Below, piece by piece: positions 54,677 through 64,000 of a stretch of 64,000 bases of DNA. Source of the DNA: Curtobacterium aurantiacum (GTDB lineage: Bacteria > Actinomycetota > Actinomycetes > Actinomycetales > Microbacteriaceae). The notes below the pieces were generated by a model, which did not search any database, was not told the origin of the DNA, and saw nothing but the letters and a program-made list of their open reading frames with translations. The stretch is taken from contig NZ_JAHEWN010000002.1 of the NCBI RefSeq assembly GCF_018598555.1, forward strand, positions 62,001-126,000, given 5' to 3'. The first letter of the stretch is position 1, and every line of letters starts with the position of its first letter. A program made the position numbers and the translations under genes.

Positions 54677-56124
54677 GGGGTTCTCTTTCTGTCAGAGGTG
54701 GGACGGTCGGTGGGCAGCTCGCGGGTTCGCCGACCCGGCTTGGGGGCGCTGGGGGTGCTGAGAGCTGCGTTCTCAGCTGCGTAGTAGGTGTCGTAGGCGC
54801 CGCGGTCCTTGGTGGGGACCATCGTCATGACGACCCCCAGCGTCTTGCTGCCGATGCTCCGGAGGGCATCGAGTGCCGAGGCGAGCTGCTTCTGCGTGAC
54901 GCGGCGGACGGAGGAGATGACGACGGCGCCGCCGGTGAGGCGACTGAGGACGGCCGCGTCAGTGACCGGCAGCAGTGGCGGTGCGTCGAAGATGACGAAG
55001 TCGAACTCGGTGGTCAGTTGGTCGATCAGGGCGAGCATCGCGTTGCTCCCGAGGAGCTCGCTCGGGTTGGGCGGGATCTGGCCCGCCGGCAGGACGGAGA
55101 GGCTGCCGCGTCCCCACGGGATCGTCACGTCTTCGAGCTCGGTCCTGCCGATGAGGAGGTCGGAGAGCCCGACTGCCCCCTCGATGCCCATGAGCTCGGC
55201 GATGCGAGGACGCCGGAGGTCGGCGTCCACCAGGACGACGCGAGAACCGCTCTCCGCCATGGTGATCGCGAGGTTCGCGGCGGTGGTCGACTTGCCCTCT
55301 GACGGGACGGCCGAGGTGATGGTGAAGCTCCGACGCTGCGCATCGGTCTCCACGAACTGGATGTTCGTGCGCAGGGAGCGGAAGGACTCCGCTCGGGGAT
55401 TCCGCGGATCGGAGTGGACCACGAGCGGGTTCGTCGTCGCTGCGGCGTCGAACCCGATCGCCCCGAGGACCGGCACCGAGGTGACACGGACGACGTCCTC
55501 TTGTGTCCGCACCTTGGAGTCGAGTGTCTGTCGGACGAGCGCTCCACCCACGCCGAGTGCGAGTCCGAACGCGAGCCCCAGTGCGACGTACTTCACGAGG
55601 TCTGGTGAGCTCGGTTCTCCGGGGACGAGCGGCGGCTGCACGGTCTCGATCCGGACGAGTGAGGCGCCACCGTCGGTCGGCTTCTCGAGGTTCTCGGTGA
55701 CCACGTGCGTGAAGCTGGAGATGACGGCCGCGGCGACACGGGCTGCTTCCTTCGGGTCGTCCTCGGTCACCGAGATGTCCAGAAGCACACTGTCGACCGT
55801 GGCGGTGGACGTCACGTGTTGCGCGAGCTCGGTCACCGTGGTGTCCAACCGGAGCTCGTCGATCACGGGTTGCAGCACGCTCGCGCTCCGGACGACCTGC
55901 ACGTAGGAGTTGACCTTCTGCTGTGCCGCGTTGTTGCCCTGCGCCAGGTCGGTCACGTCCGGGGCGCCGGGCTGCACCGACACGAAGACCTGACCGGTCG
56001 AGCGGTACTGGGGGCTGCTGACGACGGCGATGAGCGCGCCGACGCCGCCCCCGACGACGGTCGCCACGAGGAGCACGACCAGCGAGCGGCGGATGATGCG
56101 GAGGAAGTCGGCGAGCGTCATCAT
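54673..56124 (-). CDS. Wzz-type chain-length regulator fused to BY-kinase
   Basis: This 483-residue protein begins at ATG 56124. Helix 1 (residues about 13-35) and helix 2 (about 185-205) flank an extracytoplasmic Wzz domain. The cytoplasmic kinase has Walker A SAVPSEGKSTTAANLA, Walker A' VVLVDADLRRPR and Walker B FVIFDAPP. The C-terminus has the Tyr cluster GAYDTYYAAEN that is autophosphorylated in BY-kinases. It controls chain length and export of the surface polysaccharide. It lies in a separate transcription unit from the seven-gene operon but shares a promoter motif with the large surface protein. Confidence 0.92.
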   Translation of the reverse strand: MMTLADFLRIIRRSLVVLLVATVVGGGVGALIAVVSSPQYRSTGQVFVSVQPGAPDVTDLAQGNNAAQQKVNSYVQVVRSASVLQPVIDELRLDTTVTELAQHVTSTATVDSVLLDISVTEDDPKEAARVAAAVISSFTHVVTENLEKPTDGGASLVRIETVQPPLVPGEPSSPDLVKYVALGLAFGLALGVGGALVRQTLDSKVRTQEDVVRVTSVPVLGAIGFDAAATTNPLVVHSDPRNPRAESFRSLRTNIQFVETDAQRRSFTITSAVPSEGKSTTAANLAITMAESGSRVVLVDADLRRPRIAELMGIEGAVGLSDLLIGRTELEDVTIPWGRGSLSVLPAGQIPPNPSELLGSNAMLALIDQLTTEFDFVIFDAPPLLPVTDAAVLSRLTGGAVVISSVRRVTQKQLASALDALRSIGSKTLGVVMTMVPTKDRGAYDTYYAAENAALSTPSAPKPGRRTRELPTDRPTSDRKRTP

Positions 56125-56152
56125 GCTCCAGTTCGGGTTGATGTATGCCGTT

Positions 56153-56170
56153 AGTATATCACATGAGATG
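56153..56170. promoter_or_regulatory. shared motif in the BY-kinase promoter
   Basis: AGTATATCACATGAGATG matches 58985-59002, upstream of the large surface protein, at 14 of 18 positions. On the minus strand it reads CATCTCATGTGATATACT, ending in a TATACT -10 box 29 nt before ATG 56124. Confidence 0.55.
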
Positions 56171-56174
56171 ACAA

Positions 56175-56202
56175 GAGCGGCGACTCCGTGGAGTCGCCGC
56201 TC
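56175..56202. terminator. terminator of the large surface-protein gene
   Basis: GAGCGGCGACTCC (56175-56187) and GGAGTCGCCGCTC (56190-56202) form a perfect 13-bp stem, 60 bp past the stop and directly ahead of the BY-kinase promoter. Confidence 0.7.
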
Positions 56203-56261
56203 TCGTGGTTCCGGCTGCGGTCAGCTGACGGGGTCAGCTGGCCAGGGTCAGACGCCGGCGG

Positions 56262-58895
56262 TCAGTTGGCGGGGGTGAGGTGGACGCCGGTGATGTTGGT
56301 CGGCTCGCCGTCGACGGGCTGCTGGACGAGGGTGAGGTCGTAGGTGATCCCGGGGGCGAAGGCTCGGCGGATCTCCCAGTGGCCGTTGTCGTCGACCTCG
56401 GTCTTGAAGATCTCGTTGTTGTTCCAGGCCGGTGCGATGGCGGTGATCGTCGCGCCGCGGGTGCCGGTGCCGGTGAAGGACACGGGAACCCCGGCTTCGA
56501 AGGTGGAGTCCATCGTGGGCGTGGTCAGGGTGAACGGACGGTCGATGCCGGTGGCTTCGAGGGTGAAGGTGTTCGACAGTGACGTGGTGCCGTCGGCGCG
56601 GAGCTGCTTCGCGGTCAGCTCGTAGGTCGCGGCGGGGCCGTAGGCGCGGACGATGTTCCAGTTGCCCTGGGCGTTGGCGGTGGCGGTGCCGTAGACGGTG
56701 TCGTTCCACTGGAAGCGGAGCTCGATCTTGGCGAACGGGGTGGCGGTGCCGGTGACCCGGGTCGGCTCGCCGGGCTTGTAGGCGTGGTCGGCCGGTCCGG
56801 TGATCACGACCTCCTGGTTGCTGATGCCCTCGGGGTCGAGGTTGAACATGGTGGAGGTGGACGTGGTCTTGTCGAAGCGGGTCTGCGTCGCGGTCAGTTC
56901 GTACTTCGCTGCCGGGCCGAAGCCGCGGGTGATCGACCAGTTGCCGTTGATGTCTGCCTTGGCCGTGCCGTGGACGGTGTCGTTCCACTGGAAGCGGAGC
57001 TCGACCGTGGCGTAGGGGGTCGCGGTGCCACTGATCGTGGTCGCTCGGTTCGGCTGGTAGGTGTGGCTGGTCGGCTCGGTGATGACGACATCGCGCGCGG
57101 TCTGGGCGCCGTTGGGGGTGACCGTGATCGTGTCGGAGGTGGTCAGGTTGCCCTTGGAGTGCTGCTGCGCGGTGAGGGTCTTCGCGGTGTTCGAGGGTTC
57201 GAGTTCGACCTCCGTGCTGAAGGTGCCGTCGCTCTCGACCGTGGTCGTGACCGGCTTGGCGCCGCCGGTGATGGTGACCGTGGTGCCCGCCTGGCCGGCA
57301 CCCGTGACGGTGACGGCGCCGGGGATGACCGTCGAGGAGGCAGGGTCGTCGAGCGTGACCGCGGCGCCGTACTCCGCGGTGGTCTCAGCGGTCTGGATGC
57401 CGTCGATGCCGGACTGTTCGATGCGGATCTTCTGGTCGCCCGCGCCGATGGGGTCGATCGTGGTCGACCAGGTGCCGTTGTTCACCACGGCGGTGCCGAT
57501 GGCGGTGGTGGAGTCGCCGGCGTAGAGGGTGATCGTGGCGCCGTCGACACCGGTTCCCGACACGGTTGCCTTCTGGGTGACGTCGTCTGAGAACGTCACC
57601 TTGCCCGTCGGGGCCGCGACACTCGCGGTGACGGTGGTGGTGGTCTTGCCCTCGGCGCGGAAGTCGTTCGTGCTGCTCGTGCCGCTGAAGACGAAGTCCA
57701 TGGCGCTCGGCTCCTCGGGAGCTTCGTCGCCGGCGGTGACGTCGATCATGAAGCGGTACTGCTGGTCAGCCGGCCGCTCGCTGGCCCAGTCCGCGTCGAA
57801 CGTCAGGGTCGTGTTGTCGTTCGACAGGGTGGCGTTGGTCAGCGGGATGGAGGTGGAGGCGTTCCATGCGGTGTTGCCGACGCGGCGCCAGGAGCCCTGG
57901 ATGGTGTCCTGCTCGGAGAAGGTCGCGCCGTCCGGAGCGGTCAGCACGACGGTGCCCTCGGTGTCGGTTCGCGAGACGCGGTTCTCGACGACGAACGGCA
58001 CCTGGGTGGTCGCATCCCGCTTGAGCTCGACCGGCCCCTGGTCAACTGCGAACAGGCCCCCGCCCTCGACGATTGTCGCGTACACGGTCTTGCGGTCGAA
58101 CTCATCGTTGTCGATCTTCTGGATCACGACCAGGTCGTTCTTGCCAGGCTTCAGTACGGACACCGTCATCGACCAGGCGCCGCTGGCGTTGACGTCTGCA
58201 CTCTGTTCACCGATCCACACCTTGGCACCCGGCGTCGCCATCCCCGACACCACCGCCGTCTTCGCAATGTTGTTCACCTTCGTGACACTCGCACTCAGGT
58301 CGGAGGTGTGCGGGGCAAGGAACTGGCCCTGAAGCTTGGCCGCGTGGTTGCCATTCGCGTCAGCACGCCAAGAACTGGACGTGTACGTCAGATAGTTGCC
58401 TGTCTTGGCCAGGATCCTGTACGCACTCGGCCCGCCATAGAGCCTGAACGACTGGCTATCTGATCCGTCACATCGGTGGTTCGTGATGGCAACCTGGGCC
58501 GCGCTGATCTGCAAGCAGACATTCGATGCACTGCCGGTTCCACGGATCTCGCCCCAGGTTCCCGAGGCTGGGAAAGTCCAGACGGCAGCATCGGCTGCTG
58601 CGGCATTCGCGGAGTCCTGCTTGCTTCCACCGCTCATCACTCCGTTGTCCACTGGAGCGTGGGCACCGCGATATCCGTATCCGTAACCGTTGGTGATGAC
58701 CTCCACCACGAACTTGCCGATGAGGCGGTTCCCGAGGGTTGTGGACGTGTTAGCCGGCTCAACGTCCGAATCCGGTGCCGCCGCAGCTGATGCGGCCGTG
58801 GATCCGAAGGAAAGACCGCTGACGATGGTGGCTGCGACCAGGCCGGCGGCACCCATGGACTTGAGGGCAGTCGAGGCCCTCTTCTTGTGAGACAT
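56262..58895 (-). CDS. large secreted surface protein with lectin-like and Ig-like repeats
   Basis: This 877-residue protein starts at ATG 58895 (GAAAG 7 nt upstream); ATG 58901 is two codons earlier. A signal peptide ends near residue 38 (ATIVSGLSFGSTAASAAAA). Residues about 100-180 look like a ricin-type lectin unit (VCLQISAAQV, YRILAKTGNYLTYTSSSW). Then follow Ig-like modules, the last three of about 90 residues with repeating RFQWNDTV-GTA and GPAA-YELTA segments. No LPXTG, GW or transmembrane anchor is visible at the C-terminus (THLTPAN-like end), so it may be released or bound non-covalently. Adhesion to polysaccharide or host is inferred. Confidence 0.85.
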   Translation of the reverse strand: MSHKKRASTALKSMGAAGLVAATIVSGLSFGSTAASAAAAPDSDVEPANTSTTLGNRLIGKFVVEVITNGYGYGYRGAHAPVDNGVMSGGSKQDSANAAAADAAVWTFPASGTWGEIRGTGSASNVCLQISAAQVAITNHRCDGSDSQSFRLYGGPSAYRILAKTGNYLTYTSSSWRADANGNHAAKLQGQFLAPHTSDLSASVTKVNNIAKTAVVSGMATPGAKVWIGEQSADVNASGAWSMTVSVLKPGKNDLVVIQKIDNDEFDRKTVYATIVEGGGLFAVDQGPVELKRDATTQVPFVVENRVSRTDTEGTVVLTAPDGATFSEQDTIQGSWRRVGNTAWNASTSIPLTNATLSNDNTTLTFDADWASERPADQQYRFMIDVTAGDEAPEEPSAMDFVFSGTSSTNDFRAEGKTTTTVTASVAAPTGKVTFSDDVTQKATVSGTGVDGATITLYAGDSTTAIGTAVVNNGTWSTTIDPIGAGDQKIRIEQSGIDGIQTAETTAEYGAAVTLDDPASSTVIPGAVTVTGAGQAGTTVTITGGAKPVTTTVESDGTFSTEVELEPSNTAKTLTAQQHSKGNLTTSDTITVTPNGAQTARDVVITEPTSHTYQPNRATTISGTATPYATVELRFQWNDTVHGTAKADINGNWSITRGFGPAAKYELTATQTRFDKTTSTSTMFNLDPEGISNQEVVITGPADHAYKPGEPTRVTGTATPFAKIELRFQWNDTVYGTATANAQGNWNIVRAYGPAATYELTAKQLRADGTTSLSNTFTLEATGIDRPFTLTTPTMDSTFEAGVPVSFTGTGTRGATITAIAPAWNNNEIFKTEVDDNGHWEIRRAFAPGITYDLTLVQQPVDGEPTNITGVHLTPAN

Positions 58896-58984
58896 GTGCA
58901 TCTTTCAGGACAGGCCGCAGACCGCGGCTGTTCGGGAAGGGGAGCACGCGCGCTCACCGAACGGCTCGCTGCGCATGTGTATTC

Positions 58985-59002
58985 AGAATATCACGTGAAA
59001 TA
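58985..59002. promoter_or_regulatory. shared motif in the surface-protein promoter
   Basis: AGAATATCACGTGAAATA contains the palindrome TCACGTGA; on the minus strand it ends in the -10-like TATTCT. Its partner is at 56153-56170. Confidence 0.55.
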
Positions 59003-59045
59003 CCAACATACGAACGCGCTACCGCGCCTCGCCGGCGACCTGAGA

Positions 59046-59128
59046 GTTGAGTGTGACCGGCGCAAGTTCCCGTGCTCAAAGTTGACGCAACTCCACTCAG
59101 GAGTAGAGTTGAGTGCATCGGACGCAAG
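59046..59128. promoter_or_regulatory. three HAIR-like HspR sites upstream of dnaK
   Basis: Against the HAIR consensus CTTGAGT-N7-ACTCAAG there are GTTGAGT-N7-GCGCAAG (59046-59066), GTTGACG-N7-ACTCAGG (59081-59101) and GTTGAGT-N7-ACGCAAG (59108-59128). The second overlaps the -35 box and the third the -10 box of the dnaK promoter. HspR is encoded at the end of this operon. Confidence 0.7.
59082..59109 (+). promoter_or_regulatory. dnaK operon promoter
   Basis: TTGACG (59082-59087) and TAGAGT (59104-59109) are 16 bp apart, with a 50-nt leader to ATG 59164. The boxes lie within HAIR-like sites, as expected for HspR repression. Confidence 0.65.
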
Positions 59129-59163
59129 TCCAACGACTTACCCCCAAGCAAGAGGAGCAACAC

Positions 59164-61029
<1,866 letters not shown>

Positions 61030-61031
61030 CG

Positions 61032-61691
61032 ATGACGGATCCCAAGGACAACGTGCCGAACGAGGAAGACCCCCAGGTCGAGGGCGACGCCACGAACGCG
61101 GCCGAGCCCGAGGACCTCATCGAGGCGGAGGGGCCCGACGTCGAAGTACCGACGGACGGCCCCGCCGCCGGGGGCCCGGCGGCCGAGGCGGCGAACGACC
61201 TCTCCCCGGAGGACGAAGCGCTGCTCGCCGACGCCGCCCGCGGCATCGCCGAGGACAAGCTGGGCACCGACGACCGTGACCTCGTCGCCGAGATGCGTGC
61301 GGACATGCTCCGTGCGCAGGCCGAGCTGGTGAACTTCCGGAAGCGCGTCGAGCGTGACCGTGAGGCCAACCGCGAGGTCGCGATCGCCGAAGTGGTGCGG
61401 GCCCTGCTGCCGGCGCTCGACGACCTCACCCGGGCCGAGGCCCACGGTGACCTCGCCGAGGGACCGATGCAGGTCATCGGCCAGAAGATCCGCGGGGGCT
61501 TCGAGAAGTTCAAGCTCGTGCAGATCGGCGAGAAGGGCGAGGCGTTCGACCCGAACATCCACGAGGCGATCGTCCAGCTCCCCACCCCGGGTGCCACCGG
61601 ACAGACCGTCGCGGACGTCGTCGAGCCGGGCTACAAGCTCGGTGAGCGCGTCCTCCGCGCGGCCAAGGTCGCGGTGGCGGTCCCGGCCTGA
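61032..61691 (+). CDS. grpE: nucleotide exchange factor GrpE
   Basis: This 219-residue protein has an acidic disordered N-terminus (residues 1-75), a long coiled coil (about 85-130, with MLRAQAELVNFRKRVERD) and the C-terminal beta domain (FDPNIHEAIVQLP, VVEPGYKLGERVLRAAKVAV). It releases ADP from DnaK. The start lies 2 bp after the dnaK stop. Length is normal for actinobacteria. Confidence 0.96.
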   Translation: MTDPKDNVPNEEDPQVEGDATNAAEPEDLIEAEGPDVEVPTDGPAAGGPAAEAANDLSPEDEALLADAARGIAEDKLGTDDRDLVAEMRADMLRAQAELVNFRKRVERDREANREVAIAEVVRALLPALDDLTRAEAHGDLAEGPMQVIGQKIRGGFEKFKLVQIGEKGEAFDPNIHEAIVQLPTPGATGQTVADVVEPGYKLGERVLRAAKVAVAVPA

Positions 61692-61732
61692 GCCGGGTCC
61701 CCACGGTGACGACAGAAGAAGGCAGGTGATCC

Positions 61733-62734
61733 ATGGCCAGTCAGGATTGGTTCGACAAGGACTTCTACAAGGTCCTCGGCGTGTCCAAGGACGCCTCCGA
61801 CGCCGAGCTGAAGAAGACGTACCGGAAGCTCGCGCGGCAGTTCCACCCGGACTCCAACCCGGGTGACGCCGCCGCCGAGAACCGCTTCAAGGAGATCAGC
61901 GAGGCGTACTCGGTGCTCTCCGACAAGGAACAGCGGCAGGAGTACGACCAGGTCCGCGCCATGGGCTCCGGCGCCCGCTTCACCGCGGGCGGCGGGGGCC
62001 AGGGCGGGTTCGAGGACGTCTTCGGCGGGATGTTCGGGCAGCAGGGCGGCGGACAGCGTGTCCGCTTCGGCCAGGGTGGCCCGGGCGGCGCCGGCGGCTT
62101 CGAGGACATCCTCGGCGGGATGTTCGGCGGGGGTGGCGGCTTCGGCCAGAACTCCGGGGGCTACCGCGGCTTCGGGGGGCCCACGAAGGGCCGTGACGTC
62201 ACGGCGTCGACGACGCTCGACTTCACCACGGCGATCGCCGGTGACACGGTCAAGCTCTCGCAGGGCAACGGCCGACCGGTGAACGTCCGGATCCCCGCGG
62301 GCGTCGCCGACGGTCAGAAGATCCGACTCCGCGGTCGCGGCGAGCCCTCGCCGGACGGTGGTGAAGCCGGTGACCTGGTGGTCGCCGTGTCGGTCCGCAA
62401 GCACCCGGTCTTCGAGCGCGACGGACTCAACCTGCGCGTGGACGTCCCCGTGACCTTCACCGAGGCGGCACTCGGCGCGACGATCGAGGTCCCGACGCTC
62501 GGTGGTTCGCCCGTGAAGCTCAAGGTCGCCCCCGGCACGCCGTCGGGTCGCGTCCTGCGCGTCAAGGGCCGCGGCGTCACGACGAAGAACGGCACGGGCG
62601 ACCTGCTCGCGACCGTCCAGGTCGCGGTGCCGTCGCACCTGTCGGACAAGCAGCGCGAGGCCGTCGAGGCACTCGCGGCTGCGCTGCCCGACGAGAACCC
62701 CCGCGAGGACCTCCTCGCCAAGGCGCGCGACTAG
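61733..62734 (+). CDS. dnaJ: DnaJ-type co-chaperone without zinc finger
   Basis: This 333-residue Hsp40 has an N-terminal J domain (KDFYKVLGVSKDASDAELKK, HPD in QFHPDSNPGD near residue 42). A long Gly/Phe-rich linker follows (residues about 80-155), then two C-terminal beta domains (GRDVTASTTLDFTTAIAGD at their start). The four CxxCxGxG zinc-finger repeats of classical DnaJ1 are absent, so it is a type II (CbpA-like) protein, as is usual in HspR-regulated actinobacterial operons. AGGCAGG lies upstream of ATG 61733. Confidence 0.95.
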   Translation: MASQDWFDKDFYKVLGVSKDASDAELKKTYRKLARQFHPDSNPGDAAAENRFKEISEAYSVLSDKEQRQEYDQVRAMGSGARFTAGGGGQGGFEDVFGGMFGQQGGGQRVRFGQGGPGGAGGFEDILGGMFGGGGGFGQNSGGYRGFGGPTKGRDVTASTTLDFTTAIAGDTVKLSQGNGRPVNVRIPAGVADGQKIRLRGRGEPSPDGGEAGDLVVAVSVRKHPVFERDGLNLRVDVPVTFTEAALGATIEVPTLGGSPVKLKVAPGTPSGRVLRVKGRGVTTKNGTGDLLATVQVAVPSHLSDKQREAVEALAAALPDENPREDLLAKARD

Positions 62735-62761
62735 CGTCGCGCACTGAATGCAGTAGACCCA

Positions 62762-62842
62762 GCCTGGGCCCACGCCGCCGGTACCGGCCCGTCGCGAAGC
62801 GGCGGGCCGGCCGTGCCGGTGGGGAGAGGCTCGGCGCGGCTT
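62762..62842. repeat. dispersed ~90-bp repeat, copy 2 (dnaJ-hspR gap)
   Basis: This segment aligns with 29561-29651 in the permease gene. It also contains a 12-bp hairpin (62784-62795 with 62799-62810, core CCGGCCCG). It occupies much of the 176-bp gap between dnaJ and hspR and may attenuate transcription into hspR. Confidence 0.65.
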
Positions 62843-62910
62843 CCCGGCGGACGCTCGCTGAGCCTCCAGGCTGGTTTTCACCCCACGCGGACGACGGAAA
62901 GGAGCGCGCC

Positions 62911-63330
62911 ATGACCGACCTGGACGAGAACTCGCCCGTCTTCGCGATCGCGGTCGCCGCGGAGCTCGCCGAGATGCACCCGCAGACGCTGCGGCAGTAC
63001 GACCGGCTCGGCCTGGTCGTGCCGGGACGCACCCGGGGTGGGTCGCGGCGCTACTCGATGCGCGACGTGGTGCAGCTTCGCGAGATCGCGCGCCTCGGCT
63101 CCGAGGGAGTGTCGCTGGAGGGCATCCGGCGGGTGCTCGACCTGGAGAACGAGAACAAGGCGCTCCGCGATCGTGTGCGGGAACTCGAGTCGGCGCTGGC
63201 CGACCAGCTCATCAACCGGCCCGGCGCACGGGTGTTCGCCGCCACCGCGAGTGGTGCGGCGATCTCGCTCAAGGCGGGGTCGCGGCCGCAGCGGAACACG
63301 CAGATCGTGTTGTACCGCGGGCCGCGCTGA
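62911..63330 (+). CDS. hspR: heat-shock repressor HspR (MerR family)
   Basis: The 139-residue MerR-type repressor has HTH and wing residues in MHPQTLRQYDRLGLVVPGRT and GGSRRYSMRDV, then a coiled-coil dimerisation helix (ENENKALRDRVRELESAL, residues about 77-95). A C-terminal hydrophobic tail follows. HspR binds HAIR sites upstream of dnaK with DnaK as co-repressor, closing a feedback loop. GGAAAGGAG lies about 7 nt before ATG 62911. It is the last gene of the operon and ends at a terminator. Confidence 0.96.
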   Translation: MTDLDENSPVFAIAVAAELAEMHPQTLRQYDRLGLVVPGRTRGGSRRYSMRDVVQLREIARLGSEGVSLEGIRRVLDLENENKALRDRVRELESALADQLINRPGARVFAATASGAAISLKAGSRPQRNTQIVLYRGPR

Positions 63331-63357
63331 CGGCGACCGGACCGTCGCATGCACGGG

Positions 63358-63392
63358 GAACGCCCCGGACAGCACTGCTGTCCGGGGCGTTC
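63358..63392. terminator. bidirectional terminator after hspR
   Basis: A 17-bp perfect inverted repeat (63358-63374 with 63376-63392, core AACGCCCCGGACAGC) lies between the convergent hspR and the minus-strand repeat-protein gene. Confidence 0.8.
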
Positions 63393-63405
63393 GTCGTGCT
63401 GAGGG

Positions 63406-64000
63406 TCAGGACTTCGGGGCAAGGGGGGACTTGACCTGCTTGACGACGTCGCCGTCAGCGTCCTGCCGGAACGCCGCGTCGCCGTACTCCCAGTCGGCAA
63501 GGCTGCGCTCGATGGTCCAGACGCCGGAGGAGTTCGCCTGCGTGGTCAGGTCGTAGCGTGCGTTGCTGGGGTCGAAGCCTGCCGGGTTGAAGGTCACGGT
63601 CGCGCCGGGGGTCGCCGTGCCGGTGAAGCGCTGCCGCCCCGGTGTGAACGTTCCCTCCTGGTGCGAGGTGAGGGCGAGGTCACGCGGTGCGGCGTCCTCC
63701 ACCTCGGGGATCAGGGGGGACTTGACCTGCTTGACGACGTCGCCGTCGGCGTCCTGCCGGAACGCCGCGTCGCGGTACTGCCAGTCGGCGAGGCTGCGTT
63801 CGATCGTCCAGACGCCGGAGGAGTTCGCCTGCGTGGTCAGGTCGTGTCGGGCGTTGCTGGGGTCGAAGCCGGCCGGGTTGAAGGTCACGGTCGCGCCGGG
63901 GGTCGCCGTGCCGGTGAAGCGCTGCCGCCCCGGTGTGAAGGTCCCGGCCTGGTGCGAGGTGAGGGTGAGGTCACGCGATGCGGCGTCCTCGTCGGCGGTG
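63406..64000 (-). CDS. repeat-rich (probably secreted) protein, 5' end outside window
   Basis: The minus-strand frame ends at 63406 (stop after SPLAPKS) and stays open to base 64000, so the start is beyond the window; an internal ATG at 63888 is not the start. It consists of 97-residue tandem repeats (291-bp period) that are nearly identical. Each contains LTSHQ-GTFTPGRQRFTGTA, PGATVTFNPAGFDPSNAR, SSGVWTIERSLADW and DAAFRQDADGDVVKQVKSP. The pattern resembles the Ig-like modules of the large surface protein at 56262-58895, so a cell-surface or secreted role is likely. Signal and anchor are out of view. Confidence 0.75.
   Translation of the reverse strand, partial: TADEDAASRDLTLTSHQAGTFTPGRQRFTGTATPGATVTFNPAGFDPSNARHDLTTQANSSGVWTIERSLADWQYRDAAFRQDADGDVVKQVKSPLIPEVEDAAPRDLALTSHQEGTFTPGRQRFTGTATPGATVTFNPAGFDPSNARYDLTTQANSSGVWTIERSLADWEYGDAAFRQDADGDVVKQVKSPLAPKS

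Overview
The window is a GC-rich (about 70 %) actinobacterial chromosome segment. It carries a complete idi/crtE-crtB-crtI-crtYe-crtYf-crtEb cluster for a C50 (decaprenoxanthin-type) carotenoid, an HspR/HAIR-controlled dnaK operon, dense 4-nt-overlapping operons and many leaderless starts (a TAnnnT box 6-8 nt before ATG/GTG). Together these point to a pigmented member of Microbacteriaceae, most plausibly Curtobacterium; the genus is my inference. I saw no transposase, integrase, CRISPR array, rRNA or tRNA.

Layout. 1-1.4 kb: the 3' part of a DUF6177-type gene and a small companion. 1.4-6.2 kb: a CopD/CtaG membrane protein, a double GNAT acetyltransferase, dCTP deaminase, and a two-gene XRE-nucleotidyltransferase/HEPN module whose HEPN protein lacks the catalytic residues. 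6.3-12.1 kb: a ChvE-GguB-GguA monosaccharide importer and its LacI regulator, with matching 18-bp operators. 12.2-18.3 kb: a corA remnant, idi, and the carotenoid operon on the opposite strand. 18.3-25.4 kb: housekeeping and accessory genes (Gfo/Idh oxidoreductase, metallo-hydrolase, DUF3618, YihY, DedA-like, SDR, ABC-F, DUF3151). 25.5-32.1 kb: a sugar ABC importer operon ending in lacZ. 32.3-38.3 kb: an Rv2629-like ribosome-associated factor, a formate/nitrite-type channel, an MFS/GntR divergent pair and a second LacI regulator. 38.5-46.2 kb: an Opp/Dpp-type importer, an alpha/beta hydrolase and a GH1 beta-glucosidase, probably for beta-glucoside uptake. 46.3-59.0 kb: an exopolysaccharide and cell-surface region with a seven-gene overlapping operon (GT4, PssD-, PssE- and GT-type transferases, flippase, polymerase, ankyrin protein), two acetyltransferases, a DUF3060 lipoprotein, a Wzz/BY-kinase and a large Ig-like surface protein. 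59.0-63.3 kb: dnaK-grpE-dnaJ-hspR. 63.4-64 kb: the 3' end of a second repetitive surface protein.

How it fits together. Three carbohydrate importers, each next to a regulator or a glycosidase, suggest a plant- or litter-associated lifestyle. Surface polysaccharide and repeat-rich secreted proteins are clustered and two of their promoters share a motif. Intergenic space is rich in strong hairpins, many built on a GACGGGAGGC stem, and in short degenerate repeats. A roughly 90-bp dispersed repeat occurs twice, once inside the coding tail of a permease.

Points most worth a second look are the active-site-less HEPN partner of the XRE-nucleotidyltransferase, the GH1 gene that seems to need a non-canonical AUC start, the dispersed repeat recruited into a permease tail, the ankyrin protein locked into the polysaccharide operon, and three HAIR-like sites stacked on the dnaK promoter.
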